64,000 nt of DNA, from the NCBI GenBank assembly GCA_018340805.1, contig JACMZG010001913.1, positions 34,896,423 through 34,960,422 of the forward strand, written 5' to 3'. Each line of letters begins with the position of its first letter. Position 1 is the first letter of the stretch. The notes below the pieces were generated by a model. That model made no database searches, had not been told where the DNA came from, and was given only the letters and a program-made list of their open reading frames with translations. Positions 47,608-58,401 of the stretch are shown here, piece by piece. The stretch comes from Microvelia longipes (lineage: Eukaryota > Arthropoda > Insecta > Hemiptera > Veliidae). A program made the position numbers and the translations under genes.

Positions 47608-47857
47608 ACGGCCTGGTTTCAGGGAAAGAAAAAGAAGAACAAACAGAATGCTGATTGCAATGGTGCTCATCTTCGGAATATCATGGCTTCCGCTCAACCT
47701 CATCAATTTTATCAACGACGTTTACATCCAGACAGGTCTTTGGTCCTACTATTATTTAACCTTCTTCATGGTCCATGCCCTAGCCATGTCATCTACTTGT
47801 TACAATCCGTTCCTATACGCATGGCTAAATGATAATTTTAGAAAGGAATTCAAGCAG
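47608..47857 (+). CDS. RYa-R: RYamide/NPY-like receptor, exon with TM6-TM7
   Basis: Exon of 250 nt between acceptor ATTGTTATTCAG and donor GTAAAC. After completing the split Arg codon it reads RPGFRERKRRTNRM (end of the third loop), then TM6 (LIAMVLIFGISWLPLNLINF, the WLP form of the CWxP switch), an extracellular loop with GLWSYY, and TM7 (FFMVHALAMSSTCYNPFLYA with NPxxY as NPFLY). It closes with helix 8 (WLNDNFRKEFKQ). All class A features expected for this part are intact. The phrase STCYNPFLYAWLN and the HALAMSS lead-in favour the RYamide receptor over the NPF receptor. The four residues RPGF before the basic stretch look like an extra insertion relative to the forms I remember. Confidence 0.92.
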
Positions 47858-49060
47858 GTAAACTTTATGGTAATAATCTAATTTTTGAATTACTTAAGTG
47901 TGGCCCTGTTTTTACCGTATGGAAATATTTATAACTCCTAATTGAAACCCAAAAATTTTAGTTTTTCACTTTATTTCATAGATTTCCTTATATTTACTAC
48001 CTCAATCAAATACCTCATTCTTTTCCTAAATTATAATCTGTTCTGAACTAGGTAGGTTTTCTACGATTGACTGTTTAGGTCATCGAATAAAACAGACGAT
48101 ATGAAGGTAACATAATTTCGCTTCATTTGAAATAATCTTTCTGATAGTAAGATACAAAGTGTTGAATTATCTAACTCAGATTCCGTACCGCTAAAGCCTC
48201 TCTCTATTTTTTAGAATTTAAATAATAAATAGATGTGATGATTTCGCTGCGTCAGCATGTTGTACAGTACCAGATTAATTCACCAGACTTGTAGTTCTCT
48301 CACTCTACTCTATGGATCAATAAGATCTCTGACCAAATAATTCCACAAATCATATAACGCGGAAAATCACTCTTTAGCTTCCGGACTATTAAGAATGAAT
48401 TTTTCACTTGATTTACCTTTCACAAGAAAGACCTTTAGATTAGGTTTGAGAGGAATAGGAGAACAGTTTGTTTAACCTCTAATAAGTAGCCCATTTCTTT
48501 GGTTCCTTAGTAACTAAAATAGCGTACGTACGTAACACTATTACCATACCAAGTGTCGCTGAAGTAAAGTTAACAAATATCGCCCTGTATGGAAAGAGAA
48601 CCGAAAACGGAATAGGAGTTTGTATTTACAGGGAGAATGTAATGCGATGTAATGAATTGATGACGCAGCCGATCAAAAAAGTAGAAGTAAAACTTTAATG
48701 ATTGAAGTTCTTCATATTCAACTTGAGACCAATTTACAATAACTTTTTGTAAACAAGGTCATAACGTTGATAAACTATGTAAAGACGGACCAATATTACG
48801 ACTAAATGATAGTTTAGTGATTTTTTATCCTAATCGAAAATCAAATTCTTGAATTTAGAAAAACTTACATTTGTACTTATATCAGCTGAGTATGAGATCC
48901 TTAAAAATCCAAATGCATGTTTTTTTTATTTCCTAAGAACCTTGTTCCAAATTTCCAAGAGTGGTTCCTCGATTTATATTCCTATTATTTGTTTTATTCC
49001 ACTCCCATCTCTTACAGTTAGTTAAAGTAATCATAAAATAAAGTACAACTTCACTTACAG
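47858..49060 (+). other. Receptor intron (1.2 kb)
   Basis: From donor GTAAAC to acceptor CACTTACAG. No repeat copy and no other gene seen. Reading through the donor gives VNFMVII and a stop, so unspliced RNA would truncate the receptor after helix 8. Confidence 0.85.
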
Positions 49061-49213
49061 GTTCTTCCGTGCTTCACATCAGGTAAAGGTAGTGGAGGAG
49101 GCAGCGGTAGACAGAGACTGGGTAACTGGAGGTCCGAGAGAACTTGCAATGGTAATGATACTTGCCAGGAAACTCTGCTCCCAACATCCATTGTAATTAA
49201 TCATCCTAAACAG
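49061..49213 (+). CDS. RYa-R: RYamide/NPY-like receptor, C-tail exon 1
   Basis: 51 codons in phase 0. It starts VLPCF, giving KQVLPCF across the junction; the Cys is the usual palmitoylation site at the end of helix 8. A glycine/serine-rich linker (SGKGSGGGSGRQR) and a Cys-bearing stretch (RTCNGNDTCQ) follow, and the exon ends INHPKQ before donor GTTTGT. The tail is cytoplasmic, and its Ser/Thr residues are candidate kinase sites. Tail sequence is poorly conserved in this family, so assignment rests on the phase, the splice sites and the VLPCF start. Confidence 0.88.
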
Positions 49214-49956
49214 GTTTGTTTATTTGATTAAACACGTTTCAAACATTTGATAAAGATTTGATTATAATTTGGATCAAAATTTTAGAAATTTGGGCCCTGT
49301 GGTTCACAAACTGCGGGAACCTGGGAACCCTCTGGGGATAAGAAATTGAAGTGATTGTACCAATTCACTCCGGACCAGTTTTATTCGATTCACCGCCCCA
49401 TAAAACATGGGAAATGTGTTGTTCAACAGTAGCATTTAAGTTTACACTTGTAGTTATTTCAAGTCATGTGTGTGGGTGTGTGTATGTATGTAAAACAATT
49501 TTAGCAACCTTTTTTGAAAAAGGTGCTGAACTTTATAGAATTCAGTATAGTATTTTTAACTGGATACTTCTGAGTATTGCAGTTAGAAGATAGTGAGTTC
49601 CCAAAAAAATTTCCTGTGACCAGCTATTAATTACATAACCGTAATTTTGGCTAACTCGGTGACTAGGAGTATTTCCCGGTCTCCCGTGAGGAGGGGGGGG
49701 GGAAGAAATGAGATTCTTTTGGAAACTCCTCCTCTCAATTTACGCTACCCGAACAACTTCATAAGCGCCATTTTCATTTTAAAATTCGCTAAAGAAACTT
49801 CAAAATATGTAAAACACTTTTTCCTCTAGAAGGGAGAAAAAATTAATCTTTCGCCCGTATTTTCAGTAAGGAAAAATCCGTATTACGGCCTCTTTGCATA
49901 AATCAGGGTGGAAAGTAAAATCAGGGCGAAAAGTGATTTGTTTTCCGCCCTACTGT

Positions 49957-50025
49957 TTGGCGCAATCGGTTAGACATTTGCTTGAAAATATAAAGATTCA
50001 TTGTTCGAATCAAGTCCGGGAAATT
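49957..50025 (+). repeat. tRNA-like remnant (A and B boxes)
   Basis: TTGGCGCAATCGGTTAGAC fits a tRNA A box and D arm, and TTGTTCGAATCAAG fits a T arm with an intact TTCGAAT loop, at about tRNA spacing. The T stem is mispaired at two positions and the acceptor stem is not evident, so this is a tRNA pseudogene or the head of a SINE rather than a working gene. Confidence 0.45.
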
Positions 50026-50904
50026 TGTTTTCATCGTTTTACTGTAAACCGGAGCATTAATTAATAATTTTATACACGCAAGCATGTATTCTTATTATAA
50101 TTTCTATAATATTTGCTTCTGTGTTAGTGTGTTTTGATAATGTTGCAATGTCTAAACTAGAAAAAACGTATAATTTTCACTTAAATACGGTAGAAATAAA
50201 AATGGCGTCACTACTTTTCTTACCTTATCTGTAGCGTATTTTAGGTAAAGAACGTAGTATCTAGATCAGCTGTTACAGTTATTACAGCGCAGTAAAGACA
50301 AATCACACCTTTAAACTGTATTTAACTTTTATTAATTTAAAATTAAACAAAAAAAACTAGTAAACAAATAGTTTCTTTTGTTCTTCACATTATTTGTTTT
50401 GGTCTAAAAAAATATGTTTGACAGTGTTTTAGTTATTTTTTTACTTAAAACTTTTGTTTTTTTAACAACCAAAAAGCTGAAAGATACGTAAAAGATAAAA
50501 TAAAACGAAGATAATTTTTATATTAATACTTAATTAATTTGTTCAATGCTCGGGAAGTATTCTGATTAAAAATCAGTATTGCCTTTAAATTAAAATTAAA
50601 CTTTAAGTTGGCATTCCTGTTAATTTGAATTGAATGACTACGCAAGCCAATCCCTGTTTTATATTATGTTTTATTATTATTTTATATTATTATTTACTCA
50701 TTTGTTGTTGGGTAAATAACAATTTTGTGGTTTTTATGAGTATTTGGTGTTATTGTTGTGAGTATCTAGTTACAGATTTTAAATATTGCAAATGCTTATA
50801 TATTTAAATAAAATAAAAGTTTTATTTGTTAAAATGTTCTATCTTCTAGAGGAAAAATCTTGTACATACACGGGAGAAAACAGTCATTACATACCTCCTT
50901 AATT

Positions 50905-51010
50905 TCCTTCCTCGGCTACGCCTCGGGAGTAAACTTGCTGGTTTCCCTGGCTTCGCCTTAGGAACCATCCCTATAAACCCCTCGGTTACGCCTCTGACTG
51001 GGCGTTATGA
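50905..51010. repeat. GC-rich patch with recurring CGGCTACGCCTC words
   Basis: CTCGGCTACGCCTCGGGAG, CTGGCTTCGCCTTAGG and CTCGGTTACGCCTCTG recur at about 30-40-bp steps. The style resembles the CGGACTCGCTTCGCTC words of family A but the bases differ. No second copy is seen in the window. Confidence 0.5.
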
Positions 51011-52004
51011 CTCTGTTTCCTCCCTTGGGACGTAAATAACTATTTCTTCAATTATGTTAAATTTTTAAAGATGTTTAAAATGTTTCTTTAAGGATAAAAC
51101 GATATTCTGTTTTCAATTGGTTAGAAAGCACAACCGCATTAAAGAGTTTTCTTAACGTATTTGGGGTTTAAGGAAGTAAAATTTTACTGCTAATGTTAAT
51201 CACTGAGGCTATTTATCCGGAGCCATTAACTAGAAGGTTTCTTTAAGAAGAAAATCTCCCTGAAGGATCTCTTAAAACTTTCATTTACTTTTTCTGTATT
51301 TTCTTTCTGAGCGTAAAAGCAAGTTTCCTACAGAGAAAACCTTTTCATGATGTATAGACACGCAGGCCTTAACTTAAGAAGTTTTTTTAAGTAAATCAAA
51401 GTGCAAACAAGTCAAATAAATCAAAATTATCAACTCGGTGAGTTTGTAATCACTCCACAAACCGTTTATTATAATAAATAGAGCCGGATTCATATTTCAC
51501 GATTATCATCCAGTCCAATTGAGGAGAGATTTTAATGTTTTAATCGGCTTAATATACCACTGCTCTGTTTTATTTCCAGGCAAACCACAGCCGAATAAAA
51601 CACCATAATCGTTTTTATAGGAAATTCAAATTAATAGGTGGTAATAGATAAGTCTGTGGTTCCGTTACAGGCAGCTTTTTTATTTTGAATAATTTATTAT
51701 TATATTATTTCAAGTTGAAAGAGAAGTGAGATATTTTATCTCATCTCATATACTATTAATCAATATTGTCAAGCAGTGTCAATTTATCACAATTTCCCCT
51801 AAAAGTATCTTTTTTCTTTATTTATTACAGACAGTTAAAAAATCGCCTCTTCTTTTTTCTTTTTATAATTTTATTAAGTTTTTTTTTGTTAAATTATTAT
51901 TATGAGTTTTGTAATTAGATTTTCGTTCACTTTTTTGATGCTGTGAGACAAATACATGAGTAAAAAAGGGAGTCAAAGGAATCAATAGAAACACAATAAA
52001 ACAG

Positions 52005-52110
52005 ATACAGGGTACCAACGTACTTTTCGGACTCGCTTCGCGTATCCATAGAATGTCATAGTGACCTGAACCTTAAAAACATATTACTTTGGCCGTCTCA
52101 TTAAGCTCGG
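52005..52110 (+). repeat. Variant of the CGGACTCGCTTCG repeat
   Basis: GGGTACCAACGTACTTTTCG and GGACTCGCTTCGCG, then ATAGTGACCTGAACCTTAAA and ATTACTTTGGCCGTCTC. It matches 53285-53385 better than the main family A, so it is a subfamily. Confidence 0.65.
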
Positions 52111-52833
52111 CCTCAGTATGGAAAATTAACAAAAAAAAATTATGTAAAATCGCTGAACTCTAACTATCTTAATTCACTAGTATTACTATCACTTGTTTAT
52201 ATATCTTTTTTTAATATTGATTTTTAAAATAATTTATTCTATTTAATTATACATATTTTCCTTGATTTGGTTTATCTTACTATTTTAATATCTATATTAT
52301 CTATGTACATATTTATTATTTTATCTTACATTTATTTATTTTATTTATTTCTCTAGCGATTATTGATATTAAATTGGCTTTTTTTCTTTTTTTTTTCTAT
52401 TTACTACTGTAGTTAGTATATAGAAAATTATATAGAATATATCATGCCAGCAAGTACTACCACTGGGTAGATTCTTGCAACAGACATATCTTATCACTGT
52501 TACTATTATTGCTAATAACATATCTTTCATGTAGTTGCAATATTCAATAAAAAAAGTTTAAAAAAAAATCAGTATGTAAAGTAAGCTTAACGTCTATGGT
52601 GTAATGACAGCTTCGCTTCGCTCGTCCTCAGAATGATTATCCAAAGCCTAAGTTGGTATTACTTTGGTGTAGTTTTGTTCAACCTAGTTTTAATTCTTTC
52701 CTTGTTAACATCTCCCCTTAATTTAATCCAATTGGATCAAGTCTATTGTGGACACCATTAGGACTGAGCGTATCCAAAGTTTTCAATTCAGCACGACAAG
52801 TTATTATATAAAGTTAACTTATGTTTGTTTTAG

Positions 52834-52992
52834 GGAGACGAGAGAGAAGAATCAAACAAGACAACAACTTCCCGAAGAGGAAGTGCCAGACTCAAGAGTA
52901 ATGACAGTGTTGAGGTTGTCCTAGTCGCTTACACAGCTGGCGAGGACATCGTACATATCGATAAAATAAACAAACAAGAGAATGCTCTCTAG
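52834..52992 (+). CDS. RYa-R: RYamide/NPY-like receptor, last exon with stop
   Basis: 52 codons plus TAG, phase 0, after acceptor TTTGTTTTAG. The peptide begins GDEREESNKTTTSRRG, continues SARLKSNDSVEVVLVAY and ends HIDKINKQENAL. It is hydrophilic and Ser/Thr-rich, as expected for a GPCR cytoplasmic tail, and SRRGSAR is a plausible basophilic kinase site. Together the four exons give 203 residues, about half of a receptor of this class. No canonical AATAAA was found in the few hundred bases after the stop, so the transcript end is not placed. Confidence 0.8.
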   Translation, partial: GDEREESNKTTTSRRGSARLKSNDSVEVVLVAYTAGEDIVHIDKINKQENAL

Positions 52993-54075
52993 GAAAGGTC
53001 TTTATTAGAGACTAGTTTATAGATCTATCTATAACTCTTCTCTAACTTTCATCTATAACTTTATCTATCCATAACATCAAGCATCTTCTACTTCTCGTCT
53101 ATACCTGGCATATAGGTTCTTTTTTTATTTTATTATTATTTTCACTATATAACTAGGTTATAACAGAGTACCTATATAACCCGAGTACAGACAAACTGTA
53201 TACTTAATTGTGATTTGTCGAGTTTTCTTCTTCATCTCTAGATTTTTAGTATTTCTTGGTGCGAATTAATCGATCACACATAACTATTCAACATCGGACT
53301 CGCTTCGCGCGTCCTTAGATCCTCATAGTGACTGAAACCTTAAAAACGTATTACTTTAGTCTCATTGCAGTCGATTTCATATTGGAAAGACACCCCCACG
53401 CCGAGAGCTTAGTAACTTTTGACACAAACGTAAATTGGAAAGAAAACCTCGCGTCTAAGGCGTTATAATATTGTTCTTGCTTCGTTCAATCTCATAATAC
53501 GAACATGATCTACTTAATGATAACATCTGTAATAATTCTTGACAGCTTTGGACAATTTAAATATTTTATCCCTTGTCCGCACTCTTACTATTCAAAGGTA
53601 CTCTTCAAGGATAACTTCCTCTTCTAAGTACTCTTTTTGTTTGAATCTATAACTTTCATACATTCTTCTAAATCCACACTTAAGTTCAATCTATAGCTAC
53701 TGTAGTAGTTTATAGATTTATCTGAAAATTTTCTCCAACTTAAATCTATATCATTTAAGTATATCATACCTATTAATCATAACTATTATCATAGAGGTGT
53801 TAGTACAAGGAGAAGGCACAATACATCTCTTGCAATAGCATTAGATGTAAATTGTCTATGTATGATATCGTTTGGCTCAAACTTCTTGTATAGGCCAACT
53901 GCTATCTATAAGTACTTGCATATAGATCCATGTATACATTTTCTTAAAAAATAATAACTTTCTTATGGAACATCTGTTTTAAGACTTTTAAACTTTTAAG
54001 AAGCATCAGGCCTACTTTGTACATCTACTTGATCAATTTTATCTATATCTAAAATTTCAGTTCCTTGTCCATTCA
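52993..54075. other. 3' flank of the receptor gene
   Basis: Probable 3' UTR and downstream DNA. 53285-53385 holds a second copy of the variant repeat at 52005-52110 (ACATCGGACTCGCTTCGCGC, TAGTGACTGAAACCTTAAAA). The remainder is T/C-rich with recurring ATCTATAACTTTC words at 53020-53760. No gene seen. Confidence 0.5.
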
Positions 54076-54084
54076 GGAGGTTTT

Positions 54085-54310
54085 TAGTTTTTCTAATTTA
54101 TACCGTAAATATATAGGAAAAGTATTGCGTTTGCAATCAAAAATCCGAAACTGGGATGTCACTAAAATTATACTTTTTGTGTTTTAGGCCTCCTGAGTGC
54201 TGAGTGGTTTTCACAAATTTTCATGAGTGTGTCCGTGTGCGTGTATGTGTGTGAGTGTGACTGTTGTCATCGTAGCTTCCAGTTCATTAATGCTAGAAAG
54301 TTGTAATTGT
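54085..54310 (-). repeat. Family A 3'-end fragment, reverse orientation
   Basis: ATACCGTAAATATATAGGAA, AAGTATTGCGTTTGCAATCA, GAAACTGGGATGTCAC, GGCCTCCTGAGTGCTGAGTG and GTGTATGTGTGTGAGTGTGA, then GTTGTCATCGTAGC, in reverse order of the 41030 copy. Confidence 0.75.
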
Positions 54311-54414
54311 ATTAATTAATATGTATATTTAATAAATAAATTATGTTGTAACAAACATAAATTTTTGAATCCATGCATTAGAATTTTAAAGTTTTAAGCC
54401 AAACACACCCATTA

Positions 54415-54740
54415 AAGCGCAATTACATGTTGTCAATGAATGATAGAGTGGGTGCAATTAAATGTTGTTCAAAATTGATAGAGTGTGGGTGCAATTAAAT
54501 GTTGTTAAAAAATTGATAGAGTGTGGGTGCAATTAAATGTTGTTCAAAAATTGATAGAGTGTGGGTGCAATTAAATGTTGTTAAAAAATTGATAGAGTGT
54601 GGGTGCAATTAAATGTTGTTAAAAAATGATAGAGGTGGGTGCAATTAAATGTTGTTTAAAAAATTGATAGAGTGTGGGTGCAATTAAATGTTGTTCAAAA
54701 AATTGATAGGGTGTGGGTACAATTAGATGTTGTTCAATGA
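54415..54740. repeat. ~39-bp minisatellite, ~8.5 copies
   Basis: The unit has GGGTGCAATTAAATGTTGTT followed by C/T, an A run and TTGATAGAGTGT. The units differ mainly in the length of the A run and one C/T exchange. The first and last units are diverged. Confidence 0.97.
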
Positions 54741-55320
54741 ATGAATTAATTAGGTGGAGAGTAGGTCATAAGTAATAAATTGTTGTATCTAACCAAAATT
54801 ATTAGTCTAACTTTAAGTTTAGATTTTATTTTATTGAACAAAACTATAAAATAGATTACAACACATTAATTTGTTAAGATAAAAACCAACTTAACTATTA
54901 CAAACTATAAAAGTTTTAATTTCGCTCATAATTTATAATAAATATGTGTTTATAGATAATATATAATTGAAGTTTTATTGAAAAGTTATAACCCTTTATG
55001 TTATAAGTTATATTAAAAATTAATTCTAGTTGCACAGTCCCCCTCCCCGGTCGCTAATTGTTCTGAATAAAACTCTTTGAGCTCTATAAAGCGATCGAAC
55101 TGTATTTGACACAATCCTGACAATGTCATAGTATGATTTGCAAGAAATGGAAATAATGTTGCTTTGATCCAATTATAACACTTTCTACATCCTCTACCGC
55201 CTGATATAAAAGTTAAAGTACAAGTAAAAACTTTATTAAATCAGTCTAAATAAATTATAAATTAATCACTCAATATAAATTAAATTTCTAAAACTATAAA
55301 ACGTCTATAAACTATAAACT
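54741..55320. other. AT-rich DNA, nothing recognised
   Basis: No gene seen. Near the end (55295-55325) a short CTATAAA-type tandem repeat leads into the hairpin at 55327. Confidence 0.5.
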
Positions 55321-55326
55321 ATAAAC

Positions 55327-55500
55327 GTCGTACTATAAAAAACATTATAGTACGACACACGGCTAAAATCAGTTGACAGCGCGGGAAAATAGTGTTGAGG
55401 AACCAATAACATTGAGGTCGTGGTTTAACATCAGGACTAACTTCATTGGCTACCTCGCATACTTTTCCCCCGCTTTTAACTGCTTTTAGTCCTATGTCAT
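55327..55500. repeat. Possible MITE remnant with hairpin
   Basis: A perfect 12-bp inverted repeat (55327-55338 with 55345-55356) is followed by imperfect inverted ends: GGCTAAAATCAGTTGACAGC at 55361 against the reverse complement of CTTTTAACTGCTTTTAGTCC at about 55476. Target duplications are not evident. Confidence 0.4.
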
Positions 55501-55534
55501 ATATATATTTAAATATACAATATATTCATAGAAA

Positions 55535-55930
55535 ATATTTTTTCTATGGCGTCATTGACCCGCAATTATGACTCAGCAACAATTTTGCAAAACCATAATA
55601 CACGGAAAAATCATGTGAACCGATTGAAATTTGGCACGCATGTAGCTATGCACAAGACTAATATATGTGCTAAGTTTCATCTTATTATCAGCATTATCTT
55701 AATTTTTTGTTATAATACAACAAGTCTATCCATGATTTTTGGTGGATCTTAAAAGTTAAGCAGTATCGAGCTCGGTCAGTGCCTGGATAAATGACCTCTA
55801 GGAATGAAACGAATGTGTTTACTATCTGAGGACGAGCGAAGTGAGTCCGAAGCTTGGAGGATAATCGTAGAGAATCCGATGTGATGAGGAAAAGTTCCGA
55901 GGTACCCCGTACCCGATTTTTTTCTTGTTT
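55535..55930 (-). repeat. Family A copy, reverse orientation, well preserved
   Basis: From ATGGCGTCATTGACCCGCAA through AATTTGGCACGCATGTAGCT, GAGCTCGGTCAGTGCCTGG, ACTATCTGAGGACGAGCGAA, GTGAGTCCGAAGC and AATCCGATGTGATGAGG to GAGGTACCCCGTACCCGATT. The 68- and 76-codon ORFs here belong to the repeat. Confidence 0.85.
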
Positions 55931-55934
55931 CGAG

Positions 55935-58150
55935 TCCTGAATTCCTTTTTTGAATTCAATTTGCCAAATACAAATAAATATTCAACTATACAATACGGGA
56001 ATATACAAATAAAAGAATACATATCTGTATCAAATAATGTATAGATAAACAAAGCTGGACTTGGGATTTATTATATCAGACATAAAAAAGGTTGTTTCCG
56101 TAGCCAGTTAACAGGAGCGCTAGTGTGTAATTTGCTAGTTTCATCAGTCAGCTACGAGAATACGCCACTGTCATCTTATTTTCAGCAAACTACTTCCGGC
56201 ACAAAACTGATTAATCTAAATATTAGCATTATATAATAATGACCAATTTCAAGGAAATAATCGTAAAAATGTGTGGAAGGTGGCGTTATAACCTTTTTTA
56301 CCAGCCCAAATCTATAAACACATATTACACTATTGATTCGTTAAAACTTAAGTCTATCTTGGTATTCTGAATTCAACAGAAATAGGCATTGTACAGGTTA
56401 ATTGGTCGGTTTTAATATTTGAAAATAAATAATAGATAAAGGATGAAATTTAGTGCAAACATTTTATTTTTATAGAGTATTCTTTATTTATTATTTTGTT
56501 TTTTACATTTTTTGTGTTTAGTATAAACTTTTATCTATTTCTTGTTTTATTATTCCCTTATTTGTCCTATATATTTTTTTGTTTACTTATATAGAATATG
56601 CAAACTTTATGTGGTTTAATAATAGTAAAACCTATTTGCTTTATAGAGACTAAAAAATGGCAAAACGACTATTTATTTTTTCTTGGGATAAACTCAATTA
56701 ACTTTTTATTTATCTAGAATAGATTTATGTTATGATTGTTATTGCTTTAGGACAGCATGACAATCCAATATATCCATGTAGATTTAAATATTATTCTTAC
56801 TGAGGCAATGTTTGATTTTGATTCTCCTATTTAAACAAAAATATCTTTTATCAACCTTTTAATTTTTATAAATTAAACTGTAGGTATAAAGAAAAATTCT
56901 TGCTCGATAGTCCGCATGTCGGGCGAATTTCCTGTGAAATGCGTGTTTTCGAGATCAACATTTCTTTCCTTGCTTAAGGATACGGTTCATGCTTTATTAC
57001 CTGAGAAGTTATTCAATTATCAATCACTGCTCGTAACTCATTTTTTAGTATTTTTCAAAGGATATGAGCATAATTATTCTTTTGGTTATACAAAACTTTT
57101 CCTCTAAAATTGGCAGTGCCCACCATTATTTGCACTGGTTTAATGCTCAGTTAGTTTCGGGGTTGGTTTCTTTAAAGGTTTTAGTTTTACTTTGAAAAAT
57201 TACTTTTTGGTCACAAAGTGGTCACAAAATTCAATTTAGCGCCCCAAACAACATAAATAATAACCTTTATTGCTACGAAAAATATGAAATTAAATTTAAC
57301 CTATTTAAAAAACCGGTAATACAGTAAACCGGGTTAATGACGTCACAAAAACCTGGTTATCAATAAGGTTCGTGTCCTTTCTCAAGGTTAATTTTTGTAT
57401 CAAGTGTGATTAAAAAATAATAACACCTTCAAAAGATAGCGTGTTGACAAGGAAGTGTCAAGAAGTAATGGAAATCTACCGGAGTTAGCTTATGAGTTTT
57501 CAGCATCGGTCCACCGCAGCGCTGATTTTTAGTAGCTTGCGAAAATCGAATCCAAACGTTTTCCCATTTAAGTTACCCTCTCCCCCCCCCCTCCTAGGCA
57601 TAATCCGCTATCTCACACAAAATGGCAGAAGGAAAGTAATATTGCTGATTTTACCCAAATGAATGTTGATTCAACTCGTTTTAAAGTTTGTGTTAAAATA
57701 TACGAGGTTACATATTTTGCACAAATAATCACAGTACAAGTCCTCTAATTTGAATTAAAATATTTCTATAATTGTTCAAATCTATTTATAAACCATATAA
57801 GGAGTATACATTATCTTAAAAGTAATACTAAGAAAATATTTAAAATGAATTCAAAAGTATTTAAATTAGTTTTTGAGTTTCTGCAGATTATTATTTACTT
57901 GGAAGGACTGTTTGTTTAAAACTCCATCATTTCTAATTTAAACTCTGTGGAAACTTTATTAGTTTCTAGACTTAGTTAAAACTATTGTTTGCAGCATATT
58001 TTGAGAACACCTCAAAGTTTAGATTACAGCCGTGAGCAATTTTCTTCACTAATTTGTGCGTAACAATTTGCAGAATATAAGTATAAAAATAAGAAACAAC
58101 TTCAATACAGGAAAGTAATGATGGTTTAGTCTAGTTAGTTTTCTGAGGGG
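55935..58150. other. Intergenic DNA, no supported gene
   Basis: 56090-56300 is a GC-richer patch (CGTAGCCAGTTAACAGGAGC) of unknown nature. 56878-56935 weakly recalls the 3' edge of family A. 57575-57600 has a C-run. The 63-codon ORF at 56916 is not supported. Confidence 0.45.
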
Positions 58151-58156
58151 GCTGCA

Positions 58157-58162
58157 TTTATT
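58157..58162 (-). terminator. Candidate polyadenylation signal
   Basis: TTTATT on the plus strand gives AATAAA on the minus strand, about 240 nt behind the stop of the tryptophanase-like CDS. No other canonical signal is obvious nearer to the stop. Confidence 0.35.
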
Positions 58163-58401
58163 TTTTTAATTTGTGATGAGTACAACTGTTACTAGTGAAT
58201 GCGGGTTGTCAGTGTTCGAGTAATACCTAGTTAATGAAGTAATAGTAATGTTGATGAAATGCCAACTTCAGCTTGATTAATACCTGTTTCAATCACTACC
58301 TGATTGTTTCTCTATCCATTGATTCGCACTCCGATTCGATAAATTGTAGCTATATTACAATATTATCAATAAGATAATAATACCAGGCATATCACGTAGA
58401 G

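Larger units (their letters stand above)
49214..52833 (+). other. Receptor intron (3.6 kb)
   Basis: From donor GTTTGT to acceptor TTTGTTTTAG. It contains the tRNA-like remnant at 49957-50025, a GC-richer patch at 50905-51010 with repeated CGGCTACGCCTCGG-like words, and family A-like words at 52005-52110 and 52605-52660. The ORFs at 49351-49593 and 49647-49829 have no domain and are intronic noise. Confidence 0.8.

Noticed and set aside
42642..52992. Neuropeptide F receptor as the name for the GPCR
   Set aside because: Possible but second choice: the third-loop words KLNxRARxKPG, EEADR and the TM7 phrase STCYNPFLYAWLN fit the RYamide receptor better from memory; a tree would settle it.
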